A DNA stretch of 55,782 bases from CAZTAO01 sp964611645 (lineage in GTDB: Bacteria > Armatimonadota > UBA5829). Position numbers and translations under genes: made by a program. Of this stretch, positions 48,169-55,782 are shown in pieces; position 1 is the first letter of the stretch; each line of letters opens with the position of its first letter. The stretch covers positions 1 to 55,782 of the forward strand of contig CAZTAO010000030.1 in assembly GCA_964611645.1 (NCBI GenBank), given 5' to 3'. The notes beneath the pieces are model-generated. The model saw nothing but the letters and a program-made list of their open reading frames with translations. It was not told where the DNA came from and did not search any database.

Positions 48169-48897
48169 TTACCAGCAGCACGACTCATCTGCGCCAGAAG
48201 CCTGATCCCGTTGGTATTGCCAAATAAGGTGATCCAGAGCCCGAACTGTCAGTTCAGGGTACAGTTTCGCGAGCACGTCTGTGGCCTGGGATATAAGCCG
48301 CTGCGCTTCGTCCATACCAACTTCTCTGCCGGTGGCTGTCTGCAGGAAGCGAATGATCATTCTGTCCACTTTGGCCAGGTCATCGAAACCAGCGAGCATG
48401 TAGAAGTAGTTCAGAGATACCCCACTGTAATGGCCAGGTATGGAGCGTATTCCCATCTCAAATCCAGAGTCTCCTCTGAGGGCGGCAACGTCCTGAATGT
48501 AGTTCGCGCCGTGATCACAGAGTGCCTTGCTGAATAGCATGACCGCCTCCGACTTCAGTATTCCGCTCGAAGTAGAGGTTCGTTGTCTGTTCTGGTAGAC
48601 GCCCTCGGCCATCCGTTCTACACCCAACAGGTCGTAGAACTTGAGCATTCTGGATATCGGCATTTGTTCTGAGATGGCTGGAGGCCGAACCGCTGACGTG
48701 AAATACTTATCGATGCCGGCATACGCGCAAAACCTGTCGACCGTACACGTAACAGACGGGTATTTTGCGTTAATAGAGAAGACTGTGTCTATGACACACA
48801 ACGGCAGATGCGGATAGCCGTAATCGTCCTCGCCTTTGTTGGACCAGTCTAGCTTCGCTCGGCAAAGATTCACAACCGACTGAACATCGTTTGGCAT
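48169..48897 (-). CDS. Uncharacterised protein with helix-hairpin-helix (HhH-GPD-like) features
   Basis: A 242-residue cytoplasmic protein started at the ATG at 48897, which has a strong GGAGG 6 bases upstream. An open frame continues to 49104 but runs into the promoter side of the next gene. It opens VVNLCRAKLDW and has PHLPLCVIDTVFSINAKYPSVT, an all-helical pattern. The C-terminal half, with SGVSLNYFYMLAGFDDLAKVDRMIIRFL and LTVRALDHLIWQYQR, recalls the HhH-GPD base-excision DNA glycosylase fold, where a Gly-x-Gly turn is followed by a key Asp. I cannot assign a substrate. No DNA-modification gene is adjacent. Confidence 0.6.
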   Translation of the reverse strand: MPNDVQSVVNLCRAKLDWSNKGEDDYGYPHLPLCVIDTVFSINAKYPSVTCTVDRFCAYAGIDKYFTSAVRPPAISEQMPISRMLKFYDLLGVERMAEGVYQNRQRTSTSSGILKSEAVMLFSKALCDHGANYIQDVAALRGDSGFEMGIRSIPGHYSGVSLNYFYMLAGFDDLAKVDRMIIRFLQTATGREVGMDEAQRLISQATDVLAKLYPELTVRALDHLIWQYQRDQASGADESCCW

Positions 48898-49045
48898 AAC
48901 TAACCTCCAATTCTCGCCCTGTGTCGATTGTACGCGGTCAAGCTGTGCTGTCGGAAGAGTTTCGCCTACCCCATCGCCCACCGTGACTGCTGCTTCTTGA
49001 CTCAGGCAAGCCAGGTACCGGCAAGATCCGGCGTCAGCGCCTGGA

Positions 49046-50518
49046 CTATCGCCCTCCCATGCCCGCTCGTACACCTGCGAGTACATCCTCTTTCCAGAGG
49101 TCACTCGCTTTCCTGATTCGGGGCGTCCACTGTTCTGGCTGCTGCTGGACGAAGACCGGTCTGTTTGCTTCCGCGTTTATGGCGTTCCAGTGCGCCCTGT
49201 CCCTGGCCGCTTGCGCTTGGGCAGCCTTCGCTTGTTCATACTGTGCGGCAAGTTGAGCGCGCATCCTGTCTTGTTCCTCCTTAGCCAGCTTGCTGTCCAG
49301 GGAGGCATTTGAAATCGCGACTCGTTGCGGTGTCGATTCGATCACGACTTCACCTAACGTGGCGCGTGCGCTCAGCGTGTATGAGCCTGATGGGAATCTC
49401 GAGAAGTCCGCATCCAGCGCCAGTTCACCGGCTTCAAGCCGTCCTCCCGCGATGTCTTCACCATCGACGGACACCTGCACTAGGCTGCCAGTCAAGTTCT
49501 GCGCGGTCAGTGCCACACGGCTCCTTCCTGTTCCCGGAGCGGAATCCGCCAAGAGCACGGGCCCGTTAGGTTCCGGGCTGGCGATGCTGAGATATGCTGG
49601 TACAGCGAATGTGGCCGGCGTCCCTACCACGAGTAACTCCGAGTCCTCGGCGATTATCCATGCCGCGTGCTGCCTGCCTGCGAAAACGTGCATGTTCTTC
49701 GCTTCGTAGTGACCCGGCTCGTCTCCCACAGCTTCGGCCAAGGTCATCCTGACGTCATCTGGGTCATCGCATGGAGCGTACACAAGGCCCAGAGTCTCGG
49801 GAGGCTTGCCAGAGACACGCAGCGCCAGCTTGCCGGGCTGGGTCATCTGCGCAGACTCCAAGCACAGTGGCACCTTACGGTCATAGAACGCAAAGACTCC
49901 GGTTCTCACGATGACCCTATCCAGAGGAGTGGCACCTTCCAGTATCCTGAACCTGCTGTTCCCAGGTCCGTCCTGTGAGTAGGGCAGCGCGTAGACTCCG
50001 CGTGTGTCTGCGTCCACTGTCTGAATAGCTTTCATCCCCAGTTGGAGGACCGCCTGCTGAGGACTGCCCGTCGAGTTGCGGCACTTACCCAATAACACCA
50101 GCTTGCAGCCCGCTGGGGCAAGAACATAACTCTGCGACTCCAATACCCAGATCGCCAGCGAGGGAACGTCAACACGTATAGCCTTTCCGCTCTGTCGCTG
50201 CGCGTTCTCCACCGCCGTAGTCCTATGTATGAGGAAAGTATCTCCATTCTCCTCCGCGACCAGATTGACCGGCTTGAGTATCGATCTGAGCGCACTGCGA
50301 AACGGGAAGCCGTCCAATGCAATATCTGGAACTGAACAGTCTTGAATACCAGAATCGAGAACGTATTTCATATCCGTTCCAGCAAACAACTTGCCAAGCG
50401 CTTGGCTAAGCGTACTTCCGTGCAGCGAAAGAGACACCGGTTTGTCAACACCAGCGGCAAGAACGGAACTTGTCTGAACAGCCAGAAGCAGGAATACCAA
50501 AGGCACTCGCGTCCACAT
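49046..50518 (-). CDS. Secreted protein with an STN-like N-terminal domain
   Basis: A 490-residue protein started at the ATG at 50518 (AAAGGAGA upstream) with a signal peptide of about 21 residues. Residues about 27-98 resemble the secretin/TonB short N-terminal (STN) domain: VSLSLHGSTLSQALGKLFAGTDMKYVL, then ALRSILKPVNLVAEENGDTFLIHR. Most of the rest is beta-rich with no family I can name. A C-terminal coiled-coil-like segment (about 415-455) rich in Ala, Gln, Lys and Glu follows (LAAQYEQAKAAQAQAARDRAHW). No secretin barrel is present, so this is not a type II/IV secretin itself. A periplasmic accessory or signalling role is possible. Confidence 0.65.
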   Translation of the reverse strand: MWTRVPLVFLLLAVQTSSVLAAGVDKPVSLSLHGSTLSQALGKLFAGTDMKYVLDSGIQDCSVPDIALDGFPFRSALRSILKPVNLVAEENGDTFLIHRTTAVENAQRQSGKAIRVDVPSLAIWVLESQSYVLAPAGCKLVLLGKCRNSTGSPQQAVLQLGMKAIQTVDADTRGVYALPYSQDGPGNSRFRILEGATPLDRVIVRTGVFAFYDRKVPLCLESAQMTQPGKLALRVSGKPPETLGLVYAPCDDPDDVRMTLAEAVGDEPGHYEAKNMHVFAGRQHAAWIIAEDSELLVVGTPATFAVPAYLSIASPEPNGPVLLADSAPGTGRSRVALTAQNLTGSLVQVSVDGEDIAGGRLEAGELALDADFSRFPSGSYTLSARATLGEVVIESTPQRVAISNASLDSKLAKEEQDRMRAQLAAQYEQAKAAQAQAARDRAHWNAINAEANRPVFVQQQPEQWTPRIRKASDLWKEDVLAGVRAGMGGR

Positions 50519-50960
50519 TAGAGTCTCCTTTTGGACTTGCTGTGATCGGGATCTACCATATTGATTCAGACCATCCCGTTTGTTCCTTATCACTCAGTCA
50601 TCCTGCTAAAGTATACCACATGTAAGTTTCTTCGGCAGTAGCCAACCACGCATCTACCTCCGAAGTCTGCACGACCTCGCTGCCGAAGCTCCCTCGGTAT
50701 GTGCGTTCGGCGGCTTCGGCAGCGAACTTCGTGGTGACTGTCACGCCAGATGATGATTACCTGCCACCGAAGTAACCTACCTGGAATGGTGGTGCGCTTT
50801 CGGGCTTTCTCCCCTTTCGTGTTTTCGTGATTCGTCCCCCCTTCGTCCCCATCTGTGCCATCTGCGTCATCTGCGGATAGTCCAGTCGCCCCGCTTGCAT
50901 GCAAACCCCTTCAAGCGTTAGCATGGTGTAACCATTTTCTGACTGGAGAGGTTACCGCCC
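50519..50960. repeat. Gene-free 442-base region with palindromes and TTTCG repeat
   Basis: I find no convincing gene. An inverted repeat CGCTGCCGAAGC (50679-50690) / GCTTCGGCAGCG (50714-50725) lies in a region where CTTCGG and CCGAAG words recur (about 50630-50775). Positions 50797-50836 carry a TTTCGGG/TTTTCG array, matching only the right arm of the composites at 26106 and 46891. A CATCTGTGCCATCTGCGTCA run of 8 to 9-base period follows at about 50850-50880. Confidence 0.55.
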
Positions 50961-52046
50961 ATGCCTGCGCCTGCGACCATTGACCGCGTGTTAGTCCACT
51001 GGGGCGAGATGCCTGTGAAGCTGACTTTCAGCTACGGCAAAGTGTCCACGTTCCCGTTCATCATAGTCAGACTGTTTTCCGGAAAGCACGAAGGGATAGG
51101 GGAGGTGGTTGTGCCCACTAACCCGTTCCTGTTCGAGTTCCTGCCAAAGCTGGTGGGAGCGGATGCCCGGAGGTTGGATTGCCTGCTGCCGGAAACCCAT
51201 ACCGACCATGACCGGGTCTTGTGCGAAGCCGTCTCAATTGCCCTCTGGGACCTGATGGGGCACGTTTCTGGCCTGCCACTGTGGGCTTTGCTGGGTGGGG
51301 CGAAGAGTTCGAAAGTTCCTCTGATGCCGTGCACATTCCCGAATAATCCCGATGAGGCCAAAGAACGCGCGGAGTTCTGGTTCGCGCAAGGCTACACGTA
51401 CCTGAAGGTGAAGCTGATAGGCGACCTGGAAGAGGATGTGGCGCGGGTCAAGGCCGTGCGGTCGGTTGCTCCGGCCGGAGCCATCCTGCAGGGTGACGCC
51501 AACTGCGGCTACAAGACTATCGAGGATGCCCGCCGCGCTCTCAGGCTCACTGGTGACGCCGGTCTGGACATCTTTGAAGACCCGCTGGAAGGCGGCCCGG
51601 CAGACTACGCCGAGCTCAAGAACTCAGGCGCAAAGGTGATGATAGACGCGCTCTCCCGGCGAACCTCCGACCTGGCAGAGTGCCTCAAGATAGGGGCGGC
51701 TGAGGTCGTGGGCATTCATCCGGATCAGCCCGGCAGCCTCACGAGAGTGAGAGAACACGTGATGCTGGCGCAGGCGTTTGATGTGCCTGTGGTGATGGGT
51801 GGGACTGGCTATACGGGGGTTGGCACGGCGGCGTATCAGCACCTGACGGCCGTCCTCACTCCTGGTGGCTGCAGCGGAGAGTTGGGTGGGGCGTTTGACC
51901 ACGGCATGCCGCGCGGCACAGTCAAGAAACCGCTTCCGATGGCCGATGGCTACGTGACCCTGCCCGACACGCCGGGGATGGGCGTGGAGGTGGATGAAGA
52001 CGCCATCGCCGAGTTCGGCAAAGGCCGGCAGGAATGGAGAGCTTGA
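50961..52046 (+). CDS. Enolase-superfamily enzyme (mandelate racemase/muconate lactonizing type)
   Basis: A 361-residue two-domain enzyme: an alpha+beta capping domain (1-120) and a TIM barrel. The KxK general base is K149/K151 (LKVKLIG), and the metal ligands are D179 (LQGDANCGY), E206 (FEDPLEGG) and D229 (MIDALSRR). These match the muconate lactonizing subgroup, though the last ligand is often Glu. Expected chemistry is abstraction of a proton alpha to a carboxylate, giving dehydration, racemisation or cycloisomerisation of an acid sugar or amino-acid derivative. The nitrilase-like gene starts one base after its stop, so they form an operon. Confidence 0.88.
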   Translation: MPAPATIDRVLVHWGEMPVKLTFSYGKVSTFPFIIVRLFSGKHEGIGEVVVPTNPFLFEFLPKLVGADARRLDCLLPETHTDHDRVLCEAVSIALWDLMGHVSGLPLWALLGGAKSSKVPLMPCTFPNNPDEAKERAEFWFAQGYTYLKVKLIGDLEEDVARVKAVRSVAPAGAILQGDANCGYKTIEDARRALRLTGDAGLDIFEDPLEGGPADYAELKNSGAKVMIDALSRRTSDLAECLKIGAAEVVGIHPDQPGSLTRVREHVMLAQAFDVPVVMGGTGYTGVGTAAYQHLTAVLTPGGCSGELGGAFDHGMPRGTVKKPLPMADGYVTLPDTPGMGVEVDEDAIAEFGKGRQEWRA

Positions 52047-52047
52047 T

Positions 52048-52953
52048 ATGAACCTGGTGAGGATCGCCAGCCTGGATTGCAGCGGTGGGTGTGGGTTGGA
52101 TGAGAGCATCGAGCAGGCAAGGTGTATGGTGGCGGAAGCCTGTCTGGCCTACACGGACATAGTGGTTATGCCTGAGCTGTTCGCGTACGGCGGGCTGAGC
52201 CTTGAGGAGAAGCTCGCATCGGCGGAACCCATCGGCGGCAAGCTCAGCACTACCTGGGCGGATATTGCCAAGGCTCACGAGGTCAATGTCCTCGCGCCGC
52301 TTCTGGAAAGGGTGGGGGACAAGGTCTTCAACACGATGGTCTGGTTCGACCGCTCAGGTAAGCACGTCGGAACGTATCGCAAGACATTCCCGACCGATTA
52401 CGAAATGCGCGACGGTATCACCCCCGGCCCACTGGATTTTGATGTATTCCACACCGAGTTCGGCCCAATCGGCTGCGTGATCTGCTTCGACCTCAACTTC
52501 GAGCCGGTTATCAAGCGCATAGCCGACCAAGGGGCGAAGCTGGCATTCTTCCCGGCGATGTTCCAGGGCGAGCCGCTGATGAAGGCTTGGTCGAAGCTGT
52601 ATCGGATGTATTTCGTCTCTGCGGTCGGAATGTCGTCCACCGCCATAGACCCGCTGGGCCAGACAATGATCGCTCCCTGGTTTCATGACAGGATCATGCG
52701 CGTCGAGATCAACCTGGACTTCCTTATCCTCCACAACGACTACAACCGCCAGAAGTACCCCGAGGTCCAGAAGAAGTGGGGCAACAGCGTCCAGATCACT
52801 CCGATATACATGGAAAGCTGCGCGATCATAGCCAGCAAAAGCCCGGAAGTCACCGCCGCGCAGATAGTCGCTGATTGCGGCCTTGAGCTTGAAGCCGACT
52901 ACTACACCCGCAGCGCCAAGTTGCGCGAAGATATGATTCGCGGCCGACAGTGA
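52048..52953 (+). CDS. Carbon-nitrogen hydrolase (nitrilase superfamily)
   Basis: A 301-residue amidase with the Glu-Lys-Cys triad visible: E43 in VVMPELFAYG, K112 in GTYRKTFPTDYE and C146 in GCVICFDLNFE. GGAGAG precedes the ATG at 52048, one base after the previous stop. Nitrilase-family enzymes hydrolyse amide, carbamoyl or nitrile C-N bonds in the cytoplasm. Its coupling to an enolase-superfamily enzyme suggests sequential steps on one nitrogen-containing acid. The substrate is unknown. Confidence 0.88.
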   Translation: MNLVRIASLDCSGGCGLDESIEQARCMVAEACLAYTDIVVMPELFAYGGLSLEEKLASAEPIGGKLSTTWADIAKAHEVNVLAPLLERVGDKVFNTMVWFDRSGKHVGTYRKTFPTDYEMRDGITPGPLDFDVFHTEFGPIGCVICFDLNFEPVIKRIADQGAKLAFFPAMFQGEPLMKAWSKLYRMYFVSAVGMSSTAIDPLGQTMIAPWFHDRIMRVEINLDFLILHNDYNRQKYPEVQKKWGNSVQITPIYMESCAIIASKSPEVTAAQIVADCGLELEADYYTRSAKLREDMIRGRQ

Positions 52954-52956
52954 GCC

Positions 52957-53024
52957 GTCATGCTGAACTTGTTTCAGCATCTGGCCGCGAAAGGAAACAG
53001 ACCCTGAAACGAGTTCAGGGTGAC
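52957..53024. repeat. 68-base palindromic repeat element (GTCA...TGAC ends)
   Basis: Ends GTCA and TGAC; inside, CTGAACTTGTTTCAG on the left and CTGAAACGAGTTCAG on the right are reverse complements but for one base. It lies between the nitrilase and URO-D-like genes, inside an apparent operon. It looks like a non-autonomous mobile palindrome. Confidence 0.75.
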
Positions 53025-53049
53025 GAATATGGGAAGAGGTTAGAGCACA

Positions 53050-54294
53050 ATGTCAGAAACCAAACAGCCGATGACCGCCAAAGATCGGGAGATAATACGA
53101 GGCCTCGCCACACTGGTGGCCGAGCTTGCTGCCAGGCCCATCGAGCAGGAGAAGCGAGACCTCTGGTACAAGCACAACGCCCTCGAACCCACCAGACCGG
53201 TCATCTTCTGCGACCCCGAGCACGGCTGGCATGAGATCATCCTGCCGGAGCACCTGACCTGCGAGTCGGACGAAGCGCGCGGCCTTGAGTGGAGGCTGCG
53301 GCAGGAGATCTTCTGGGGCACGCAGATGAACGACGACCGCGTGATCAACCCCACCTGGGAAGTTGGCTATGCGGCCTCGGACACCGGCTGGGGCCTCGAG
53401 GACAAGAAGATCGGCGCGGAAGACGGCCACGCCTACACCTGGGTGCCTCCCATCAAGGACTACGACCTGGACATGCCCAAGCTGCACTTCCCGGAGATCA
53501 CAGTCGACCACGAAGCCACAAAGCGCGGCTTCGAGCACATGAACGATCTCTTCGGCGACATCCTGCCTATCAGGCTTCGCGCGGGCTGGTGGTGGTCGGT
53601 GGGTATGACCTGGCAGTTCGTGCAACTGCGCGGCCTCGACCAGATGATGATGGATATGTTCGACAACCCCGAGGGAGTCCACAGACTGATGGCGTTCCTG
53701 CGGGACGGCTACACGGCCAAGATCGACTATCTTGAACAGAACGGCCTGCTGTCCTTGAACAACGAGGGCGACTACGTCGGCTCAGGCGGGTTCGGCTGGA
53801 CCAATGAGCTTCCACAAAGCGACTTCCAGGGCACTGTCCGCTGCAAGGACATGTGGGGGTTCGGCGAGAGCCAGGAGACCGTCGGGGTGTCGCCGGATAT
53901 GTTCGAGGAGTTTGTGTACCAATACCAACTACCCCTGCTGAAGCGATTCGGCCTCAACTGCTACGGCTGCTGTGAGCCTCTGGACAAGCGCTGGCATGTA
54001 GTGAAGAACGTCCCGAACCTGCGGCGGGTGTCGGTCTCGGCGTGGGCCGACCTGGAGAAGATGGCGGAGAACCTGAAAGGCGACTACATCTTCAGCTACA
54101 AGCCCAACCCGGCAGACCTCGCCACGCCCAGGTTCGATGAAGACCGAATCCGCCGCGACCTCCGCAAGGCAATGGAAATCACCCGGGGCTGCCGCCTGGA
54201 GGTCATTATGAAAGACTGCCACACCATAGCCAAAGACCCCACCCACGCCACTCGCTGGACCCAGATAGCCAGGGAAGAGGCGGAGAGGGTGTGA
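53050..54294 (+). CDS. Uroporphyrinogen decarboxylase-like (URO-D superfamily) protein
   Basis: A 414-residue protein of the URO-D fold, far from HemE itself. It lacks the HemE N-terminal signature. It has RLRAGWWWSVGMTWQFVQLRGLDQMMMDMFDNPEGVHRLMAFL, NGLLSLNNEGDYVGSGGFG, and a late GLNCYGCCEPLDKRW plus MKDCHTIAKDP, where Cys and His could bind zinc as in the MtaA/CmuA/MtbA corrinoid methyltransferases. Such proteins often transfer methyl groups to cobalamin or thiols. AAGAGG lies upstream. With the preceding enolase-superfamily and nitrilase-like genes it forms a likely three-gene pathway, interrupted by a 68-base palindrome. Confidence 0.8.
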   Translation: MSETKQPMTAKDREIIRGLATLVAELAARPIEQEKRDLWYKHNALEPTRPVIFCDPEHGWHEIILPEHLTCESDEARGLEWRLRQEIFWGTQMNDDRVINPTWEVGYAASDTGWGLEDKKIGAEDGHAYTWVPPIKDYDLDMPKLHFPEITVDHEATKRGFEHMNDLFGDILPIRLRAGWWWSVGMTWQFVQLRGLDQMMMDMFDNPEGVHRLMAFLRDGYTAKIDYLEQNGLLSLNNEGDYVGSGGFGWTNELPQSDFQGTVRCKDMWGFGESQETVGVSPDMFEEFVYQYQLPLLKRFGLNCYGCCEPLDKRWHVVKNVPNLRRVSVSAWADLEKMAENLKGDYIFSYKPNPADLATPRFDEDRIRRDLRKAMEITRGCRLEVIMKDCHTIAKDPTHATRWTQIAREEAERV

Positions 54295-54302
54295 GCCGGG
54301 TT

Positions 54303-54468
54303 GACTGCTGACTGTCGACTGCTATCCCACCGGTCTTTCGGGATTTGAGGAGCGGCCATTGACCTACCACCAGAAGGATCAGCCCCACAACCGCTCCGGA
54401 AATCCCGAAAGCGGCCCTCCGATAGAAAGATACGGTATCGGGACTTCCGCTCCGCTCAAGTCCCGATA
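54303..54468. repeat. Heptad array followed by two stacked inverted repeats
   Basis: 54303-54323: GACTGCT, GACTGTC, GACTGCT at period 7. Then 54335-54346 (CTTTCGGGATTT) pairs with 54400-54411, with an inner GAGCGG/CCGCTC pair. A second hairpin pairs 54436-54446 (TATCGGGACTT) with 54458-54468 around an 11-base loop. It separates convergent genes and may terminate both. Confidence 0.75.
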
Positions 54469-54475
54469 CACCGGC

Positions 54476-55621
54476 CTAGCCTCCAGCCGGCTTCACGGTC
54501 GGCTTGGTCCTTAGTTTGTATTTGTATATTGCCACTATGCTTCCTACCCTGACCTTGAAATGCAGGTACTCGGGCGGGGAGTTCCAATTACGTACTGTGA
54601 AGCTGTCACCGAATGCATCCAGCAGGTCGGTGTCCCAGAAGCCCTCGCAGCGGTTGATGACCCCGCCTGTAACCAGGGTGTTACTCCCGAGGCTGTCCAT
54701 ATTGGCCAGTCCCAGAAATGCCTTGGGCCACTTTGCGGGCAGGCCGTTCCAGGTTGCTTCATCCGGAGAGTTCTCCGTCTTGTCGGTGTCGTATCTCGCC
54801 TCCATCCAGCAGGAGAACATATCGTAGTAGGTGGGTTCAAAGCTTTTTCTTATCTCGCATGTGCCGGTCATCTTGAGCTTGTAGCGCGGGCCGAGGGCGA
54901 AGATAGCCGGAGGTTCGTCGTATGTCCAGTTGCATATCCATTCGCCTTTGACGTTGCCCTTGTCATCCAGCCAGGTCTGTGTCCACTTGACCTTGCGCCT
55001 CTGGATATTTACCTCGCACATTCCGTGCTCTTGCCTTTTCTGATCCGTGAGAACATCCCAGGGCCGTGACCCGCTTATCTTCTTTGGGTCCAGTGTGATC
55101 TCAACCAGCCCATACCACAGCCCCTTCTTGGTCAGATTGGCAGGTCTGGCCGGACGTTTGGGGAAAGGATCCAGGAGGCCGGTGCCGGGCGGCAGGCAGT
55201 GAAAGTGGTGATCTACCGCTTCTGTGTCACCGGCGGCGGGCAGGTGAACATCCACCTCAAGAACTCCATCGGGGCGCTGTGAACCGGTAATATCATACTC
55301 CCCCGGTCTGCCCGCCATGTCCGATGAGCTCCAGTTACTCTGCAGACGATTGGCGGTGGGGTCATAGGCGCCCTTCATCGCGAGCTTGCGGACAGGTTGG
55401 GTCACAAACGTCATCGTCCCTGTAAACTCGAATTCCTTCCCCCGAGGCTCCACTGATAGGGTAAGGGAGATCCGGGTATTGCCGCCGTTATCCTCCTGGT
55501 TGTAAGCAGTATAAGCCACAGCCTTGGAAGCAGAGGATGCGGGTTTCCCCGGACCAGCCGATACACCTTGAACCACCAGGAACACTACGATGAATGTAAA
55601 CAGCAAGCCCAGGTATCTCAT
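54476..55621 (-). CDS. Secreted protein of unknown function
   Basis: A 381-residue protein started at the ATG at 55621, which has GGAGG 5 bases upstream. Residues 1-23 are a signal peptide (FLVVQGVSAG). The mature part is beta-rich, with RISLTLSVEPRGKEFEFTGTMTFVTQPVRKLAMKGAYD and a later GLWYGLVEITLDPKKISG near the middle. The second half has several Trp-rich strands (KWTQTWLDDKGNVKGEWICNWTYD) and four Cys. I do not recognise a family. It could be an envelope-associated binding protein; it converges on the URO-D-like gene. Confidence 0.65.
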   Translation of the reverse strand: MRYLGLLFTFIVVFLVVQGVSAGPGKPASSASKAVAYTAYNQEDNGGNTRISLTLSVEPRGKEFEFTGTMTFVTQPVRKLAMKGAYDPTANRLQSNWSSSDMAGRPGEYDITGSQRPDGVLEVDVHLPAAGDTEAVDHHFHCLPPGTGLLDPFPKRPARPANLTKKGLWYGLVEITLDPKKISGSRPWDVLTDQKRQEHGMCEVNIQRRKVKWTQTWLDDKGNVKGEWICNWTYDEPPAIFALGPRYKLKMTGTCEIRKSFEPTYYDMFSCWMEARYDTDKTENSPDEATWNGLPAKWPKAFLGLANMDSLGSNTLVTGGVINRCEGFWDTDLLDAFGDSFTVRNWNSPPEYLHFKVRVGSIVAIYKYKLRTKPTVKPAGG

Positions 55622-55668
55622 AGAATCCTCCTCACAAGTGGTCTTATTATACAACATTGCGGGGAGTC

Positions 55669-55703
55669 GGCAGTGGGCAGTCCACAGTCAACAGTCCGCA
55701 GCC
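55669..55703. repeat. Degenerate 7-bp tandem array, CAGTC family
   Basis: Five consecutive heptads GGCAGTG, GGCAGTC, CACAGTC, AACAGTC, CGCAGCC. It is the reverse-complement relative of the GACTGCT array at 54303. Confidence 0.85.
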
Positions 55704-55740
55704 GCATCCCAATTCCCCCTTGGCAATCAGGGCAATCGCT

Positions 55741-55782
55741 TTAGAAAGTCTGTAGCAGTTCGGCCAGGTATTGGTCGTCGTG
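55741..55782 (-). CDS. Possible 3' end of a minus-strand gene cut by the window edge
   Basis: On the minus strand the last 42 bases read HDDQYLAELLQTF then TAA. The composition looks coding and no other gene covers it, but 13 codons are too few to be sure. Confidence 0.3.
   Translation of the reverse strand, partial: HDDQYLAELLQTF

Noticed and set aside
50590..50904. 104-codon minus-strand open frame
   Set aside because: It covers only palindromes and TTTCG repeats, has no family features and no ribosome binding site.
1..55782. Insertion sequence, integrase, phage or toxin-antitoxin genes
   Set aside because: I found no transposase, recombinase, phage structural protein or toxin-antitoxin pair; the repeats appear to be non-coding only.

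Overview
This window looks like a stretch of a bacterial chromosome of moderately high GC. It carries housekeeping genes mixed with many secreted or cytoplasmic carbohydrate-active enzymes. The content includes SLH-domain and H-X9-DG-like surface proteins, an LL-diaminopimelate aminotransferase, URO-D-like and GH127/GH39/GH3/GH38-like proteins, LarBC, and frequent TTG starts behind good ribosome binding sites. Together these suggest a free-living carbohydrate degrader of the Armatimonadota or a nearby deep-branching phylum. That placement is inference: no rRNA gene is present. I see no transposase, integrase, phage gene or CRISPR array.

Layout. 1-3502: 3' end of a repeat-domain surface protein, an NAD-dependent sugar epimerase, an Ig-like lipoprotein, grpE and a small lipoprotein. 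3560-9075: a secreted GH39-like enzyme divergent from two tandem KimA-type potassium transporters. 9095-14327: a SpoU-family RNA methyltransferase, an SLH protein, a GH38-like secreted protein and an AIR-synthase-like enzyme. 14384-19544: proS with a clear promoter, an MgtC-like membrane protein, comEA, a small Cys-rich ORF, tRNA-Ala(UGC), tRNA-Val(GAC) and hflX. 19860-23368: the minus-strand cluster miaA-hfq-dapF-dapL behind a strong promoter. 23494-29775: a sugar ABC importer whose binding protein and first permease are one polypeptide, its second permease, a secreted TIM-barrel-like protein and a TolB-like propeller. 29879-36476: a ferritin-like protein, a YyaL/DUF255 protein and a PAS-rich histidine kinase. 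36625-46742: a sugar-utilisation district (GH3, two sialidase-fold proteins, an MFS transporter, a Gfo/Idh/MocA oxidoreductase, GH127) running into larB and larC. 48169-55621: an HhH-like protein, an STN-domain protein, an enolase-superfamily / nitrilase / URO-D-like operon and a secreted protein of unknown function.

How the genes fit together. The glycosidases, importer, oxidoreductase and acidic-sugar enzyme suggest polysaccharide breakdown, uptake and catabolism. DapL and DapF together provide meso-diaminopimelate for cell wall and lysine.

The most unusual layer is between the genes. At least ten intergenic sites carry degenerate tandem repeats of period 7 in a few sequence families, and others carry arrays of about 8. 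In several places two arrays face each other as the arms of a larger inverted repeat, with a second, different palindrome between them. One such composite splits the importer operon. Other highlights are the binding-protein/permease fusion, a probable ATA start codon for an MFS transporter, and a second copy of a permease 3' end about 1.4 kb downstream of the intact gene.
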